Source of the DNA: Verrucomicrobiia bacterium
GTDB lineage: Bacteria; Verrucomicrobiota; Verrucomicrobiia; Limisphaerales; Fontisphaeraceae
Assembly: GCA_026414565.1 (NCBI GenBank)
Contig: JAOAIT010000018.1
Coordinates: 248,001-312,000 of the forward strand
DNA: 64,000 nucleotides
Direction: 5' to 3'
Shown: positions 24,688 through 33,465 of the stretch, one piece after another
Position numbering within the stretch: position 1 is the first letter of the stretch
Layout: each line of letters starts with the position of its first letter
Translations under genes and position numbers: made by a program
The notes under the pieces: generated by a model
The model's input: the letters and a program-made list of their open reading frames with translations, nothing else
What the model was told of the DNA's origin: nothing
The model's database searches: none

Positions 24688-25940
24688 AACTGTAAATCGA
24701 AAACCGTCTTGAAATTGCCCGGCTGCTCCGTATGAAACGCGTGGGCAATGGCTTCGCGGTAGTCGGTGAGGGGGTATTTTTTGCTTACCAAGGGCTTTAA
24801 TCGCCCGGCAGATTGAGAGAGCAGCTCCAAGGCCAGTTGAATCGTCTTGACGCGCCGCCCCTCCGGCAGGTGCTCCCAGCCGTAGGCATAAGAACCTTGA
24901 ACGCGCAATTCCTTGTACCAGGCACTCGTCCAATCAATACCCTTGGGGATGCCGGGCATACCCACCAACAGAACCAGCCCTCCCGGCTTGGTCAGGCGCA
25001 GGGCATCGTCCATGGTCGAGCCGGTACCGACACAGTCCAATACGGCGTCCGCCCCTCCTAAAACAACCGGTTTGCCAAGCTCCGGTTGGTAAATGCCGCC
25101 GCCGGCAGCCAGGCTGCCCGTTCGTTCCAGGACCCATTGATAAAGTGCCGCCGGTGGTAGCAGGCCGGTACACTCATCCGCTCCCCATTGGCGGGCCATT
25201 TCGGCCTGATGCGGAAACCGGGCGACAGCCAGCACGCGTCCCAAACCGCCCATCATGCGATAAGCGGCAATAAGCAACAATCCTATGGTGCCGCAACCAA
25301 TTACCAACAGCGTCTTGTCTTTTTCCCTGGGTACCTTGAGAGCGGCATGAAGAGAGCAGGCCAAAGGCTCCGCCAGCACGGCTTCTTCATCTGCAAGGTC
25401 CTCCGGCACAGCATGCACCTGCGAAGGGTGCGCCACCAGCGTGGCATGACTCCAACCGCCGCCGGTACTGGCGCAATAACCGGTCTGAAAACCGCCTTGC
25501 AAACAGCCCTTGAGGATGTTTTCGCAGTTGGCATACTGGCCTGCAGCACAAGGCCGGCAGGGCGGCACAATGCCCCGCACTTCGCAACCCAGGGCCGGCT
25601 CCAACACTACCCGCATCCCTGGACGCAGTGACGATGGGGTGGCCGGGCCGGTCTCCACAATTTCCCCCACCACTTCGTGTCCCAGAACAAAAGGGGTTGA
25701 GACAAAGGGGGAAAAATAGGGACTGCCTTTGCAGGCAATGGTAGATAAATCCGATCCGCAAATCCCGCTCAACCGGCTGCGAATTCGCACCCATTCAGGA
25801 CGTGGCAGGGGCGGCGGGGCCACCTCGGTGAGCTGCAGGCACGATAGTGCGCCCGTGGCCACCCCGGGCCAGCGACCGGCCAGGTTGCGGACCAGCAACC
25901 AGCGCGGGACAGACCGTATAAATTGAACTGCACGCGGCAT
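24684..25940 (-). CDS. Zinc-dependent medium-chain alcohol/polyol dehydrogenase
   Basis: A 418-residue MDR-superfamily dehydrogenase. The catalytic zinc ligands are in SGICGSDL (C61) and VLGHEVVGE (H88, E89). A structural-zinc cysteine set is C119, C128, C131 and C139, with a longer first spacing than usual. The NAD(P)-binding motif is VIGCGTIGLLLI. The protein has about 40 extra N-terminal residues (MPRAVQFIRSVPRWL) seen in a subgroup of threonine/sorbitol-dehydrogenase-like proteins. The substrate cannot be read from sequence. It is tightly linked to its neighbours: 12 bp after the HAD gene and a 4-bp overlap with the LarA-like gene, so the three likely act on related hydroxy compounds. Confidence 0.85.
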   Translation of the reverse strand: MPRAVQFIRSVPRWLLVRNLAGRWPGVATGALSCLQLTEVAPPPLPRPEWVRIRSRLSGICGSDLSTIACKGSPYFSPFVSTPFVLGHEVVGEIVETGPATPSSLRPGMRVVLEPALGCEVRGIVPPCRPCAAGQYANCENILKGCLQGGFQTGYCASTGGGWSHATLVAHPSQVHAVPEDLADEEAVLAEPLACSLHAALKVPREKDKTLLVIGCGTIGLLLIAAYRMMGGLGRVLAVARFPHQAEMARQWGADECTGLLPPAALYQWVLERTGSLAAGGGIYQPELGKPVVLGGADAVLDCVGTGSTMDDALRLTKPGGLVLLVGMPGIPKGIDWTSAWYKELRVQGSYAYGWEHLPEGRRVKTIQLALELLSQSAGRLKPLVSKKYPLTDYREAIAHAFHTEQPGNFKTVFDLQL

Positions 25941-25952
25941 GTCGGGAGCATT

Positions 25953-26639
25953 CTAGCGCCAGTTTTCCACCTGCCAACCCCGTTCCGCCGCCACCCGGCA
26001 CAGGCGCCGGTCGGGATTGACTGCGATGGGGTATCCCACACACTCCATCATGGGCAGGTCACCAAAGGCGTCGCCAAGAGCATAACAATGGGACAAATCA
26101 AATTTGTTTTGGTCCGCATGCGCGCGTAACAGCCTGGCTTTAACCTGCCCGGTAAAGGGTTCAGGCAATACCCGCCCGGTGCAAACTCCGTTGACCACTT
26201 CCAGGTGGGGTGCCAGAACATCGGCCTGCCATTCCGCTGCCAACGGCCCGAGGAAAACATCCAACCCACCGGTGACCAGAACAATTTTCACCCCCGCCTG
26301 TTGAAACGCCTGCAGGCACTTTCGGGCTGGCGCAAATATTTTTGCCTGCAAGTAATGCCGTCCAAATTCCAATGCCTCCGTCCGTAACAAATCCCACGGC
26401 ACTCCTCGATAATGCCTGTAAATGGCCCGATTCGACGCTGCACGATCAGCGGCGTCCAACAAAAACCACCACGGGCCATGAACCACCAGTGAGGCAAGCC
26501 ACAGCCAGCGCCAGGGAGGCCGCAAGGCCCGCCGCTTGATGTGGACCAGTGGCGCTACAATGGTGGTATCCGATAAGGTACCATCCACGTCGCAATAGGC
26601 CGCCCGCTGGGAACCCGATGAATGTTTTGGCTCTGCCAT
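25953..26639 (-). CDS. HAD-superfamily phosphatase (SerB-like, subfamily IB)
   Basis: A protein of 228 residues from the ATG at 26639 (MAEPKHSSGSQ). HAD motif I is YCDVDGTLSD with nucleophile D17 and acid D19. Motif II is the threonine in IVLVTGG, motif III the lysine in GQVKARLL, and motif IV GDAFGDLPMM. A hydrophobic helical cap insert (RWLWLASLVVHGPWWFLL) follows motif I, as in the HAD-IB phosphoserine-phosphatase-like group. It should remove phosphate from a small phosphorylated metabolite. It is the first gene of the HAD-dehydrogenase-LarA-like unit. A phospholipid or sugar-phosphate substrate is equally possible, because the cap is unusually hydrophobic. Confidence 0.82.
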   Translation of the reverse strand: MAEPKHSSGSQRAAYCDVDGTLSDTTIVAPLVHIKRRALRPPWRWLWLASLVVHGPWWFLLDAADRAASNRAIYRHYRGVPWDLLRTEALEFGRHYLQAKIFAPARKCLQAFQQAGVKIVLVTGGLDVFLGPLAAEWQADVLAPHLEVVNGVCTGRVLPEPFTGQVKARLLRAHADQNKFDLSHCYALGDAFGDLPMMECVGYPIAVNPDRRLCRVAAERGWQVENWR

Positions 26640-26834
26640 GAGGCAAATCGCTGCAAGTTTCAAGGCCAAGAGACGGGGGCGCAAGCGAAAAGTCCCTCTC
26701 AAGCCTTGAATTGTCGGCCCATGGCCGGGCGACGCCCTGGTGGGATACAACAAATGATCCTGCCCGCCCGCCGCTTGGTTGGGCGTTTTTTCCCGCCGTT
26801 GGCCAACGTGGGAACGGGTATTTACCCTCCCCGT

Positions 26835-28700
26835 CTAAAACCTCATTTTGCGAAGCTCTTCGTCGTGCGGGGCAAGTTTACGCGCAAAAGCCAGGTGGTT
26901 TTGCGCCTCGTCCGCGCGGCCCATGGCCATCAAGGTTTTGCCATAGACTAATTGGAAGGCATACTGGGTCGGATAGGTTTTTATCAACCAGGCAAAAGTG
27001 CTGGCGGCTTCGGTGGGTTTGCCTAGTTGCAAATAAGCGTTGCCCAGGTTGAAGCGCAGGGCCCAGTCGTCCGGCCGGCGGCGGATGGCCTCATAATAAG
27101 TTGCCAGGACCCGCTCCACTTCTTCCTGCGTCAGGGCTTGCCGCAAACGGGAGACCTCGCGTTCCATTTCGGCCAGCCGCCAGTGGTGATCTGCCTGATC
27201 CAGGAAAGGGGGCTGACTATAGAGCCGGGTCATGGCCTGCGCCACATTGTATTCGTCCAGGGCGGTAAAGGCGAGTCGCCGCGCACACTCATCCTGGGAC
27301 AGGAAACCGTCGCCAGCGGGGGCTCCCATGGTATTGCGCAACACCTTTTCGGTGGACTCCACCAAATGGCGGGCCAGCCAGTAGGTTCCGGTAAAGGTGG
27401 TATGCACATGCTCGTAAAAAAGCTCCCGTCCCGGAAGCTGCATCCGAGCTGTGGGATGCCGGGAAAAGGCCGCCTCAAGGTCGCACAACTCGACTCCTCG
27501 GGCCGCATGGGCGGTCGCCAGTTCGCGCACGATGCGATTGATGCGCGGATCGGCGCGAAAACGCAAAGTGTCCAGTTCCCAGGCTCGCGTCAGGTGCTCC
27601 CGCGCTTTTTCCTCATTATTCAGAGCCTTGAAACACAGGCCAAGGCGGTAGTGCAATTCGGCATAGTGTTGATCAAGAGCCGCTGCGGTTTGATATTGTA
27701 CCACGGCGCTTGCATAGCGCCGCCCTTGCTCCTCCGCCATACCCTGCGCATAAGCTTCATTCCACAGCTTGAGTTGGTCTTCCGACAAACCCGGCCGGTG
27801 CAAAGAGCCCAAGGGCGGGAAATCCCGCACGTTGACAGCCACCGTGGCCAGGATTTTGGGAAAATCTCCCAACTGGATGACTTCCGCGAGGTTTTGCCGG
27901 AAATTGTGCAGAACTTTCAGTGTGCGTGGATCATCTGCCGCACGCCGCTGCCGCCGTAGAAAGCTCATGTCCTGCACCGGCGGCGGATTCCAGGCATTCA
28001 CCATGCGACAGGCTAACTGCCCAACGCGGGTCGCCCTGCACCAGTCCATGAAAAGGGCCAGCGGGCGCGTGGCCCACAAGGCAGACTCATTTTCCAACGG
28101 CACGTGCAACCCAATCAACTCATTGTTGCCGGTGTAAATAATAAACAAATCCGGCTCATATTGAGCACATTCCCGGGCAATGCGCCGCAGCACAAAGGAA
28201 TCAATCCCCATCATTGCGGCGTTGATGACCTCGATTCGTTTACCAGGATACCGCTCCTCGAGCATGACCTGCATCAGCCGCGAAGGCCCAAATGCGGGGT
28301 CGGGCGTGCCGAAAGCTGCGGATTCTCCCAGCAAAAAGACCCGCACCGTATCCGCGGGTTTTGTCACCGTCATCTGGGTGAAAAAGGGGCGGGGGGGATT
28401 TTTTCTGGAGCTGTAATGCCGGGCAAACTCGTAGTTGGTTTTAACGGTGCCCGGTTCATTTCCCTCCACCCAAAAACGTTCGGAAAATCCCACGCCGAAT
28501 AGACGCAAGGTTAACTCCAGCGCCACCAACAACAGCACGGGCAGGCCGAGGGCAAAAAAGGCCCTCCACACCCATAACCGCTTGGGGGAAATGGACTTCA
28601 AAGAATGGGCCTTTTTCGGCTTGGCCACATTCCCGTCATGAGCGCGCGAAGGTCCGGACATACCTTTGCGTTCTTTGGGCACAAACAAACGATAATTCAC
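26835..28700 (-). CDS. Membrane-anchored SGNH hydrolase-like protein with TPR repeats
   Basis: A protein of about 621 residues if it starts at the GTG at 28700; an ATG at 28661 (MSGPSRAHDGN) is an alternative, and neither has a clear ribosome site. A basic N-terminus is followed by one membrane segment (about 45-68). The SGNH/GDSL core has block I FLLGESAAFG (serine S127), block III IIYTGNNE, and a final YEHVHTTFTG with the block V histidine. TPR-type helical repeats are inserted (RYASAVVQYQTAAAL, AELHYRLGLCFKAL) and more lie at the C-terminus (WALRFNLGNAYLQLGKPTEA). Such proteins may act as acyl esterases on cell-surface glycans. It is divergent from luxE, with 41 bp between the starts. Confidence 0.8.
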   Translation of the reverse strand: MNYRLFVPKERKGMSGPSRAHDGNVAKPKKAHSLKSISPKRLWVWRAFFALGLPVLLLVALELTLRLFGVGFSERFWVEGNEPGTVKTNYEFARHYSSRKNPPRPFFTQMTVTKPADTVRVFLLGESAAFGTPDPAFGPSRLMQVMLEERYPGKRIEVINAAMMGIDSFVLRRIARECAQYEPDLFIIYTGNNELIGLHVPLENESALWATRPLALFMDWCRATRVGQLACRMVNAWNPPPVQDMSFLRRQRRAADDPRTLKVLHNFRQNLAEVIQLGDFPKILATVAVNVRDFPPLGSLHRPGLSEDQLKLWNEAYAQGMAEEQGRRYASAVVQYQTAAALDQHYAELHYRLGLCFKALNNEEKAREHLTRAWELDTLRFRADPRINRIVRELATAHAARGVELCDLEAAFSRHPTARMQLPGRELFYEHVHTTFTGTYWLARHLVESTEKVLRNTMGAPAGDGFLSQDECARRLAFTALDEYNVAQAMTRLYSQPPFLDQADHHWRLAEMEREVSRLRQALTQEEVERVLATYYEAIRRRPDDWALRFNLGNAYLQLGKPTEAASTFAWLIKTYPTQYAFQLVYGKTLMAMGRADEAQNHLAFARKLAPHDEELRKMRF

Positions 28701-28741
28701 CCTACTTCAAGAAGGCAAGATATTTTAACAAGAAATTAACT

Positions 28742-29914
28742 TTGTTCCCCCTCCCCCCTTTCCCCTTGCCGGGAATCCCCGGATTCCGTCATGGTAGGCC
28801 TGTGCATTGGGCGCAATTAAGCCAGGTAGCGGGCGACGTCCTGGAGGCCATTCATAGCACGGCCTCCGGGGAGGATCTTCCCGCCACTGCGTTCAACACC
28901 CTGGCCCTGCGCTTGGCCAACGCACAAAAAGAAGTTAATCCCGTGTTGGCCGCCTTCTACGAGAGGTTGCCCGCGAGGGCTTGGAATTCATGGAGGGAGA
29001 TCCCTCCCATCTCTGTCGCGGCCTTCAAGGAAACCGAAATGACCTGTATCCCCCCGGCGGAGCGAACACACGTCTTTTATTCCAGCGGCACCACAAGCCA
29101 AAGCCGCAGCCGCCATTGGCATCATCAAGCCTCCCTACAGCTCTACGTCGAGGCCCTGAAACTCTGGTTTGCCCGGCATGTACTGGCAGGGAGTGGGGCC
29201 AATCCTCCTTCCCAATGGCTGCTGGTGAGCCTCACTCCTCCGCCTGCCCAAGCCCCTCATTCCTCCCTGGTTTACATGTTGGCCACGGCGATGGGTGCCT
29301 TCGGACTGCCAGAGTCCTGCTTTCTAGGCCATTCCAACGCCGACGGAAACTGGGTCTTGGACCTGCCCAAAACCACCTCGGCCTTGGAGTCTCTTTCCCG
29401 GCTCGGTCCTCCTCTGGTGCTGCTGGGTACGGCTTTTAATTTCGTTCATCTACTGGATTACCTCGCCGGCGAGAGCAGGCAGTTGCCCTTGCCGCCAGGC
29501 TCGCGATTGATGGAAACCGGTGGCTATAAAGGACGTTCACGTGACGTCCCCCCCGATGAATTACACGCCGCTCTACAATACCTATTTGCCGTTCCTCCCA
29601 CGGCCATCGTTCGAGAGTATGGCATGTGTGAGCTTTCCTCACAGGCTTACGACCGAATTGCCCTGCAGCCGGCCGCCCCAGCCCGTTTTCGGTTTCCCCC
29701 GTGGGTGCGGTTTCGCATCGTTTCGCCGGAAACTGGCATTGATTGCCCGCCTGGCGTGCCTGGGTTATTGTGCATTTATGATCTGGCCAATGTGTGGTCA
29801 GTCATGGCCATCCAGACGGCGGACCTGGCCGTGGGCCATGAAGATGGTTTTGAACTCCTTGGCCGCGCGCCTTTAGCTGAGCCGCGCGGGTGTTCGTTGA
29901 TGGTAAACGAATGA
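28742..29914 (+). CDS. LuxE-like acyl-protein synthetase
   Basis: A 390-residue protein of the LuxE domain family (PF04443), the acyl-activating subunit of the bacterial fatty acid reductase complex. The adenylate-forming motif is FYSSGTTSQSRSRH (112-125). ETGGYKGRSR and REYGMCELSSQ follow, as in the ANL-like fold. A cysteine close to the C-terminus (C384, in RGCSL) matches the position of the acyl-carrying cysteine of LuxE. The start is uncertain: TTG at 28742, with a downstream GTG at 28802 as alternative and no good ribosome site for either. It overlaps luxC by 4 nt. There are no luxA, luxB or luxD genes, so light production is not its role. Confidence 0.82.
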   Translation: MFPLPPFPLPGIPGFRHGRPVHWAQLSQVAGDVLEAIHSTASGEDLPATAFNTLALRLANAQKEVNPVLAAFYERLPARAWNSWREIPPISVAAFKETEMTCIPPAERTHVFYSSGTTSQSRSRHWHHQASLQLYVEALKLWFARHVLAGSGANPPSQWLLVSLTPPPAQAPHSSLVYMLATAMGAFGLPESCFLGHSNADGNWVLDLPKTTSALESLSRLGPPLVLLGTAFNFVHLLDYLAGESRQLPLPPGSRLMETGGYKGRSRDVPPDELHAALQYLFAVPPTAIVREYGMCELSSQAYDRIALQPAAPARFRFPPWVRFRIVSPETGIDCPPGVPGLLCIYDLANVWSVMAIQTADLAVGHEDGFELLGRAPLAEPRGCSLMVNE

Positions 29915-31272
29915 ATTTGCCGGATTATTTTCTAGCGGACATGCCGCCCGAGGCCGTCCTCTCGCCGGATTTGGTGCGGGAGGCCTGCCAAACCCTTCGT
30001 AAAAACCGCCAGACCTACCTTGTCCATCGGGATACGGCCGGGATCATCCGCACCCTGGCGGATTTGGGGGCTGCGTGGCTCGATGAAAGCTATCCCTTTC
30101 GCCAGACAGCGCTGCAAGAGGGCCCGGCGGCCACCGGATTCTCTGCGCCGGTATTGCAGCGGGGGCTTGACGATTATTTCCGGCAACTGACCGAGGCGAA
30201 TCTGCGAGCCCTGGTGGAGCAGGACCTGGGTCATTTCGAGCGTCTCGATCGCCTCGTGGCCTCTGACGCCGAGCGCCTCACGGGCATCCAGTCCGTTGCC
30301 ACCGGCCCGGAATTGATGTTTCACATCACCGCGGGCAATCTTCCCATCCCCGCACTCATGAGCATGGTGTTGGGGTTGCTTGCCCGCTCCAGTCAGTTTG
30401 TCAAATGCGCCACCGGCGCTGCATTCATCCCCCGCCTTTTCGCGCATTCCCTTTATGAGCTGGACTCCAAGTTGGGCGCCTGCCTGGAAATCGCCCAATG
30501 GCGGGGAGGGAGTGCGGATTTTGAAAAGATTCTGCTTGCCGAGGCTGACTGCATCACGGCCACGGGCTCGGATGAAACCCTGCAAACCCTGCGTCGCGTG
30601 GTACCCGGCCACGTTCGGTTTCTCACTTACGGCCACCGGGTAAGCTTTGGTTTCCTATGCCGTGAAGAGCTGTCCGCGCACGCGGCGAAATCCTGGGCGG
30701 CCAAAGCGGCACAGGATGTGGCGGCATGGGACCAGTTGGGCTGCCTGTCGCCGCACGTTTTTTATGTGGAACGGGAGGGGCGCATCTCGCCGGAGCAATG
30801 GGCAGAGATGCTGGCAGCCGAAATGGCACGCATGGAACAAATCATGCCTCGAGGCCCTGCACCGTTGGAAGTGACAGCCGCCATTGCGAGCCGCCGGGCG
30901 TTTTATGCCGTGCGCGCGGCAGCTTCGCCGGACACGCGCTTCTGGCAAAGCGAAGGTAATACAGCCTGGACGGTGGTCTATGAAGCCGATCCACGGTTTC
31001 AAGTGTCCTGTCTCCACCGTTTTATTTACGTCAAAGCCGTGGAAAACCTGGAGGAGGCCCTTCAGGGTGCAGATGACCTGCGCGGCAAAGTGTCCACCGT
31101 GGGACTGGCCGCCAGCTCCCAACGCCTGCCGGAGCTGGCCCGGCGCCTGGCCAGTTGGGGCGCCAACCGCGTGTGCCCATTGGGGCAAATGCAAAAGCCC
31201 CCCTTGACCTGGCGCCACGATGGGCGCCCGGCCCTCGGTGACCTCGTGGGCTGGACGCAGCTTGAAATGTAA
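29911..31272 (+). CDS. LuxC-like long-chain acyl reductase
   Basis: A protein of 453 residues from the ATG at 29911, which overlaps the luxE stop (ATGA). It belongs to the LuxC family (PF05893), distantly related to aldehyde dehydrogenases. The [12 protein letters not shown] segment matches the nucleotide-binding region, and [17 protein letters not shown] carries the catalytic cysteine (C278). LuxC accepts an acyl group from LuxE and reduces it with NADPH to a fatty aldehyde. Here the pair has no luciferase or thioesterase partner, so it probably supplies fatty aldehyde or alcohol for lipids, wax or a surface modification. queD begins 5 bp downstream, so the transcript may continue. Confidence 0.85.
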   Translation: MNLPDYFLADMPPEAVLSPDLVREACQTLRKNRQTYLVHRDTAGIIRTLADLGAAWLDESYPFRQTALQEGPAATGFSAPVLQRGLDDYFRQLTEANLRALVEQDLGHFERLDRLVASDAERLTGIQSVATGPELMFHITAGNLPIPALMSMVLGLLARSSQFVKCATGAAFIPRLFAHSLYELDSKLGACLEIAQWRGGSADFEKILLAEADCITATGSDETLQTLRRVVPGHVRFLTYGHRVSFGFLCREELSAHAAKSWAAKAAQDVAAWDQLGCLSPHVFYVEREGRISPEQWAEMLAAEMARMEQIMPRGPAPLEVTAAIASRRAFYAVRAAASPDTRFWQSEGNTAWTVVYEADPRFQVSCLHRFIYVKAVENLEEALQGADDLRGKVSTVGLAASSQRLPELARRLASWGANRVCPLGQMQKPPLTWRHDGRPALGDLVGWTQLEM

Positions 31273-31277
31273 CTTTT

Positions 31278-31640
31278 ATGCAGATGGAACTTCGCAAAAC
31301 TTTTCAATTCGAGGCTGCCCACCGCCTCCCTTTATTGCCGAAAAAACATAAGTGTTACCGCCTGCACGGCCACAGCTTCCAAGTGGAAGTGGCGGTCAGC
31401 GGGGAGTGCGACCCCAAACTGGGCTGGCTGATTGATTACGCCGACATCACCGCGGCCTTCAAACCGCTGTGGGAAAAGCTGGATCATCGTTACCTCAATG
31501 AAATTCCGGGACTCGAAAATCCCACCAGCGAAAACATTGCGGTCTGGATTTGGAGGCGGCTTAAACCGCGGCTTCCCCAACTCACCGAAGTGGTCGTCGC
31601 GGAAACCTGCACGGCGCGCTGCGTGTACCGTGGCCAGTAA
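31278..31640 (+). CDS. queD: 6-carboxy-5,6,7,8-tetrahydropterin synthase / PTPS family
   Basis: A 120-residue QueD/PTPS enzyme (family length about 120). Zinc ligands are the histidine in FEAAHRL and the two in YRLHGHSF; the catalytic cysteine is in [32 protein letters not shown] and [11 protein letters not shown] complete the fold. It makes the carboxytetrahydropterin precursor of queuosine from dihydroneopterin triphosphate. No other queuosine gene is in the window. It follows luxC by 5 bp. Confidence 0.93.
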   Translation: MQMELRKTFQFEAAHRLPLLPKKHKCYRLHGHSFQVEVAVSGECDPKLGWLIDYADITAAFKPLWEKLDHRYLNEIPGLENPTSENIAVWIWRRLKPRLPQLTEVVVAETCTARCVYRGQ

Positions 31641-32223
31641 CTCCCTGGAAGATCTGCTTGCGGAGGTCCGCGCCTGCCGCTGGTGCGCAGCGCACCTCCC
31701 CCTGCCGCCGCGGCCGATCCTGCGTGTTGCCGCGTCCGCCAGAGTGTTGATTGTGGGTCAGGCGCCCGGCCTGCGCGTACACGAGACGGGCATTCCCTGG
31801 AATGATCCGTCCGGCGATCGTTTGCGCGCATGGCTGCAAATGAGCCGGGACGAGTTTTACGACATCCGCCGCATTGCCATCATCCCCACCGGCCTATGCT
31901 ACCCCGGCAAAGGACGCTCCGGCGATTTGCCGCCTCGTCCTGAGTGCGCGCCCAAGTGGCATCCGCTCCTGCGCGCCGCCCTGCCCCACATCCGATTGAC
32001 GTTGCTGGTTGGGGCGTACGCCCAGGCTTATTATCTTGGCGCAAGCCGCCGCGCCACACTAGCCGAGACCGTCCGCCATTGGGCAGCCTATTTGCCGGAG
32101 TTTTTCCCCCTGCCTCATCCCAGTCCGCGAAATCGCCGCTGGCTGGCCCAAAGGCCCTGGTTTGAAAAAGAGGTATTGCCCGCTTTGCGGCAGCAGGTGC
32201 GGCGCGCCCTGATGGAAACCTAG
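31630..32223 (+). CDS. Uracil-DNA glycosylase-family protein
   Basis: A protein of 197 residues. The start is a GTG at 31630 that overlaps the end of queD by 11 nt; in-frame starts further upstream lie inside queD. The family motif A is [21 protein letters not shown], split as VLIVGQAPG and [16 protein letters not shown], as in UDG family 4/5-type proteins (PF03167). The [14 protein letters not shown] segment is motif [11 protein letters not shown] pair of cysteines near the N-terminus could be part of an Fe-S or zinc site, but the full four-cysteine set is not obvious. It may excise uracil or a related damaged base. Its stop overlaps that of the converging pit gene. Confidence 0.82.
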   Translation: MASNSLEDLLAEVRACRWCAAHLPLPPRPILRVAASARVLIVGQAPGLRVHETGIPWNDPSGDRLRAWLQMSRDEFYDIRRIAIIPTGLCYPGKGRSGDLPPRPECAPKWHPLLRAALPHIRLTLLVGAYAQAYYLGASRRATLAETVRHWAAYLPEFFPLPHPSPRNRRWLAQRPWFEKEVLPALRQQVRRALMET

Positions 32224-33443
32224 CTCCACTGCGAAATGCGCATCAGGGCATAAGCCAGCGCCGCGGTGATAGGTATGGTCATCACCCAAGCCCACAGCAT
32301 ACGCTCGGCCACGCTCCACTTGACGGCATTGAGCCGCTTGGTGGCGCCCACGCCCATGATGGAGCCGGAAATTACATGGGTGGTGGACAAGGGAATGCCA
32401 TAGTGAGTCGCCACGCCGATGACCGCCGCCGCCGTGGTTTGTGCGGCAAACCCGTGAATGGGCTGCATCTTCACGACGTTCTTACCCATGGTTTTGATGA
32501 TCTTCCATCCCCCCGCCGCGGTACCGGCGGCGATGGTAATGGCGCAGATCACCTTGACCCAAGTGGCGACCTCAAATTTCTCCGTGCGCAGAAAACTCAA
32601 CCAATCCGGCAAGTCGGCGAAGACCCTGGACTGGGTTGCCGTGTAAAGGGTTAGCGCGATAATGCCCATGGTTTTTTGGGCGTCATTGCGGCCGTGCTCA
32701 AAACTCATCCACGCAGCGCTGAACAGTTGCGACTTGCCAAAAACCTGATTGACGATGCGCGGGTGTACTTTCCGCAGGAGCAGTAACAGCAGGCCCATCA
32801 GCAGGAAGCCGCACACGATGCCCATGGTCGGGGCGACGAACATCGGTTTCACCACCTTGGGCCATAAGCCGCTGGTGGACAGCACGGTATGCGTGGTCTC
32901 CATCATGACTGGTGCGCCAGCCACCGGCGGGATGACAAGGTTGACGATATTAGTGCCCAACGGAACGGCATTGGTGCCCACCGGCAGATTCATGGTGGCA
33001 ATCGAGTCCAGCACATTTTGTGGCGCTGTCACCCATTTGGTCACCACGCTGGTTTTCACCTCAATCCACTTGATGGCCTGCCAATTATTGTGGGAGGCCG
33101 CCAGTGCAGCACCGCACAACCCGCCAATCAGTGCATGGCTGCTGCTGGAAGGCAGCCCAATCCACCAGGTGAATAGATTCCACGCAATCGCCCCGCCCAG
33201 GGCGCAGAGAATCGCCCCCGAATTGATGAAGGTCGTATCCACCAAGCCCTGCCCGATGGTTTTAGCCACGGCGGTTCCCATCAAGGCTCCCACCAGATTC
33301 ATGGAGGCCGACAGCAGGATGGCCTGGGCGGGGGTCATGACCTTGGTGGCCACCGAGGTGGCAATGGCATTGGCGGTGTCGTGGAAGCCATTGATGTATT
33401 CGAAGATCAACGCCACCAACAACACGGAAAGCACCAGCAGCAT
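32220..33443 (-). CDS. pit: PiT-family inorganic phosphate transporter
   Basis: A protein of 407 residues. The start is the ATG at 33443 (MLLVLSVLLVAL), because an AGGAGG site lies 6 nt upstream; the in-frame TTG at 33449 is too close to that site. The family repeats are clear: the first GFHDTANAIATSVATKVM and the second SFEHGRNDAQKTMGII, each followed by GLPSSSSHALIGG or GIPLSTTHVISGSIMG. About ten membrane helices are visible. It imports phosphate with a cation, probably sodium or proton. It lies 22 bp behind its DUF47 accessory gene. Confidence 0.94.
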   Translation of the reverse strand: MLLVLSVLLVALIFEYINGFHDTANAIATSVATKVMTPAQAILLSASMNLVGALMGTAVAKTIGQGLVDTTFINSGAILCALGGAIAWNLFTWWIGLPSSSSHALIGGLCGAALAASHNNWQAIKWIEVKTSVVTKWVTAPQNVLDSIATMNLPVGTNAVPLGTNIVNLVIPPVAGAPVMMETTHTVLSTSGLWPKVVKPMFVAPTMGIVCGFLLMGLLLLLLRKVHPRIVNQVFGKSQLFSAAWMSFEHGRNDAQKTMGIIALTLYTATQSRVFADLPDWLSFLRTEKFEVATWVKVICAITIAAGTAAGGWKIIKTMGKNVVKMQPIHGFAAQTTAAAVIGVATHYGIPLSTTHVISGSIMGVGATKRLNAVKWSVAERMLWAWVMTIPITAALAYALMRISQWS

Positions 33444-33449
33444 CAGCAA

Positions 33450-33455
33450 CCTCCT
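33450..33455 (-). promoter_or_regulatory. Shine-Dalgarno site of pit
   Basis: AGGAGG on the minus strand, exactly 6 nt before the pit ATG at 33443. It decides the start against the in-frame TTG at 33449. Confidence 0.85.
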
Positions 33456-33465
33456 GTCCTCCGGC

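Noticed and set aside
28742-31272. Bioluminescence operon
   Set aside because: Only LuxE and LuxC homologues are present; luciferase subunits and LuxD are absent.
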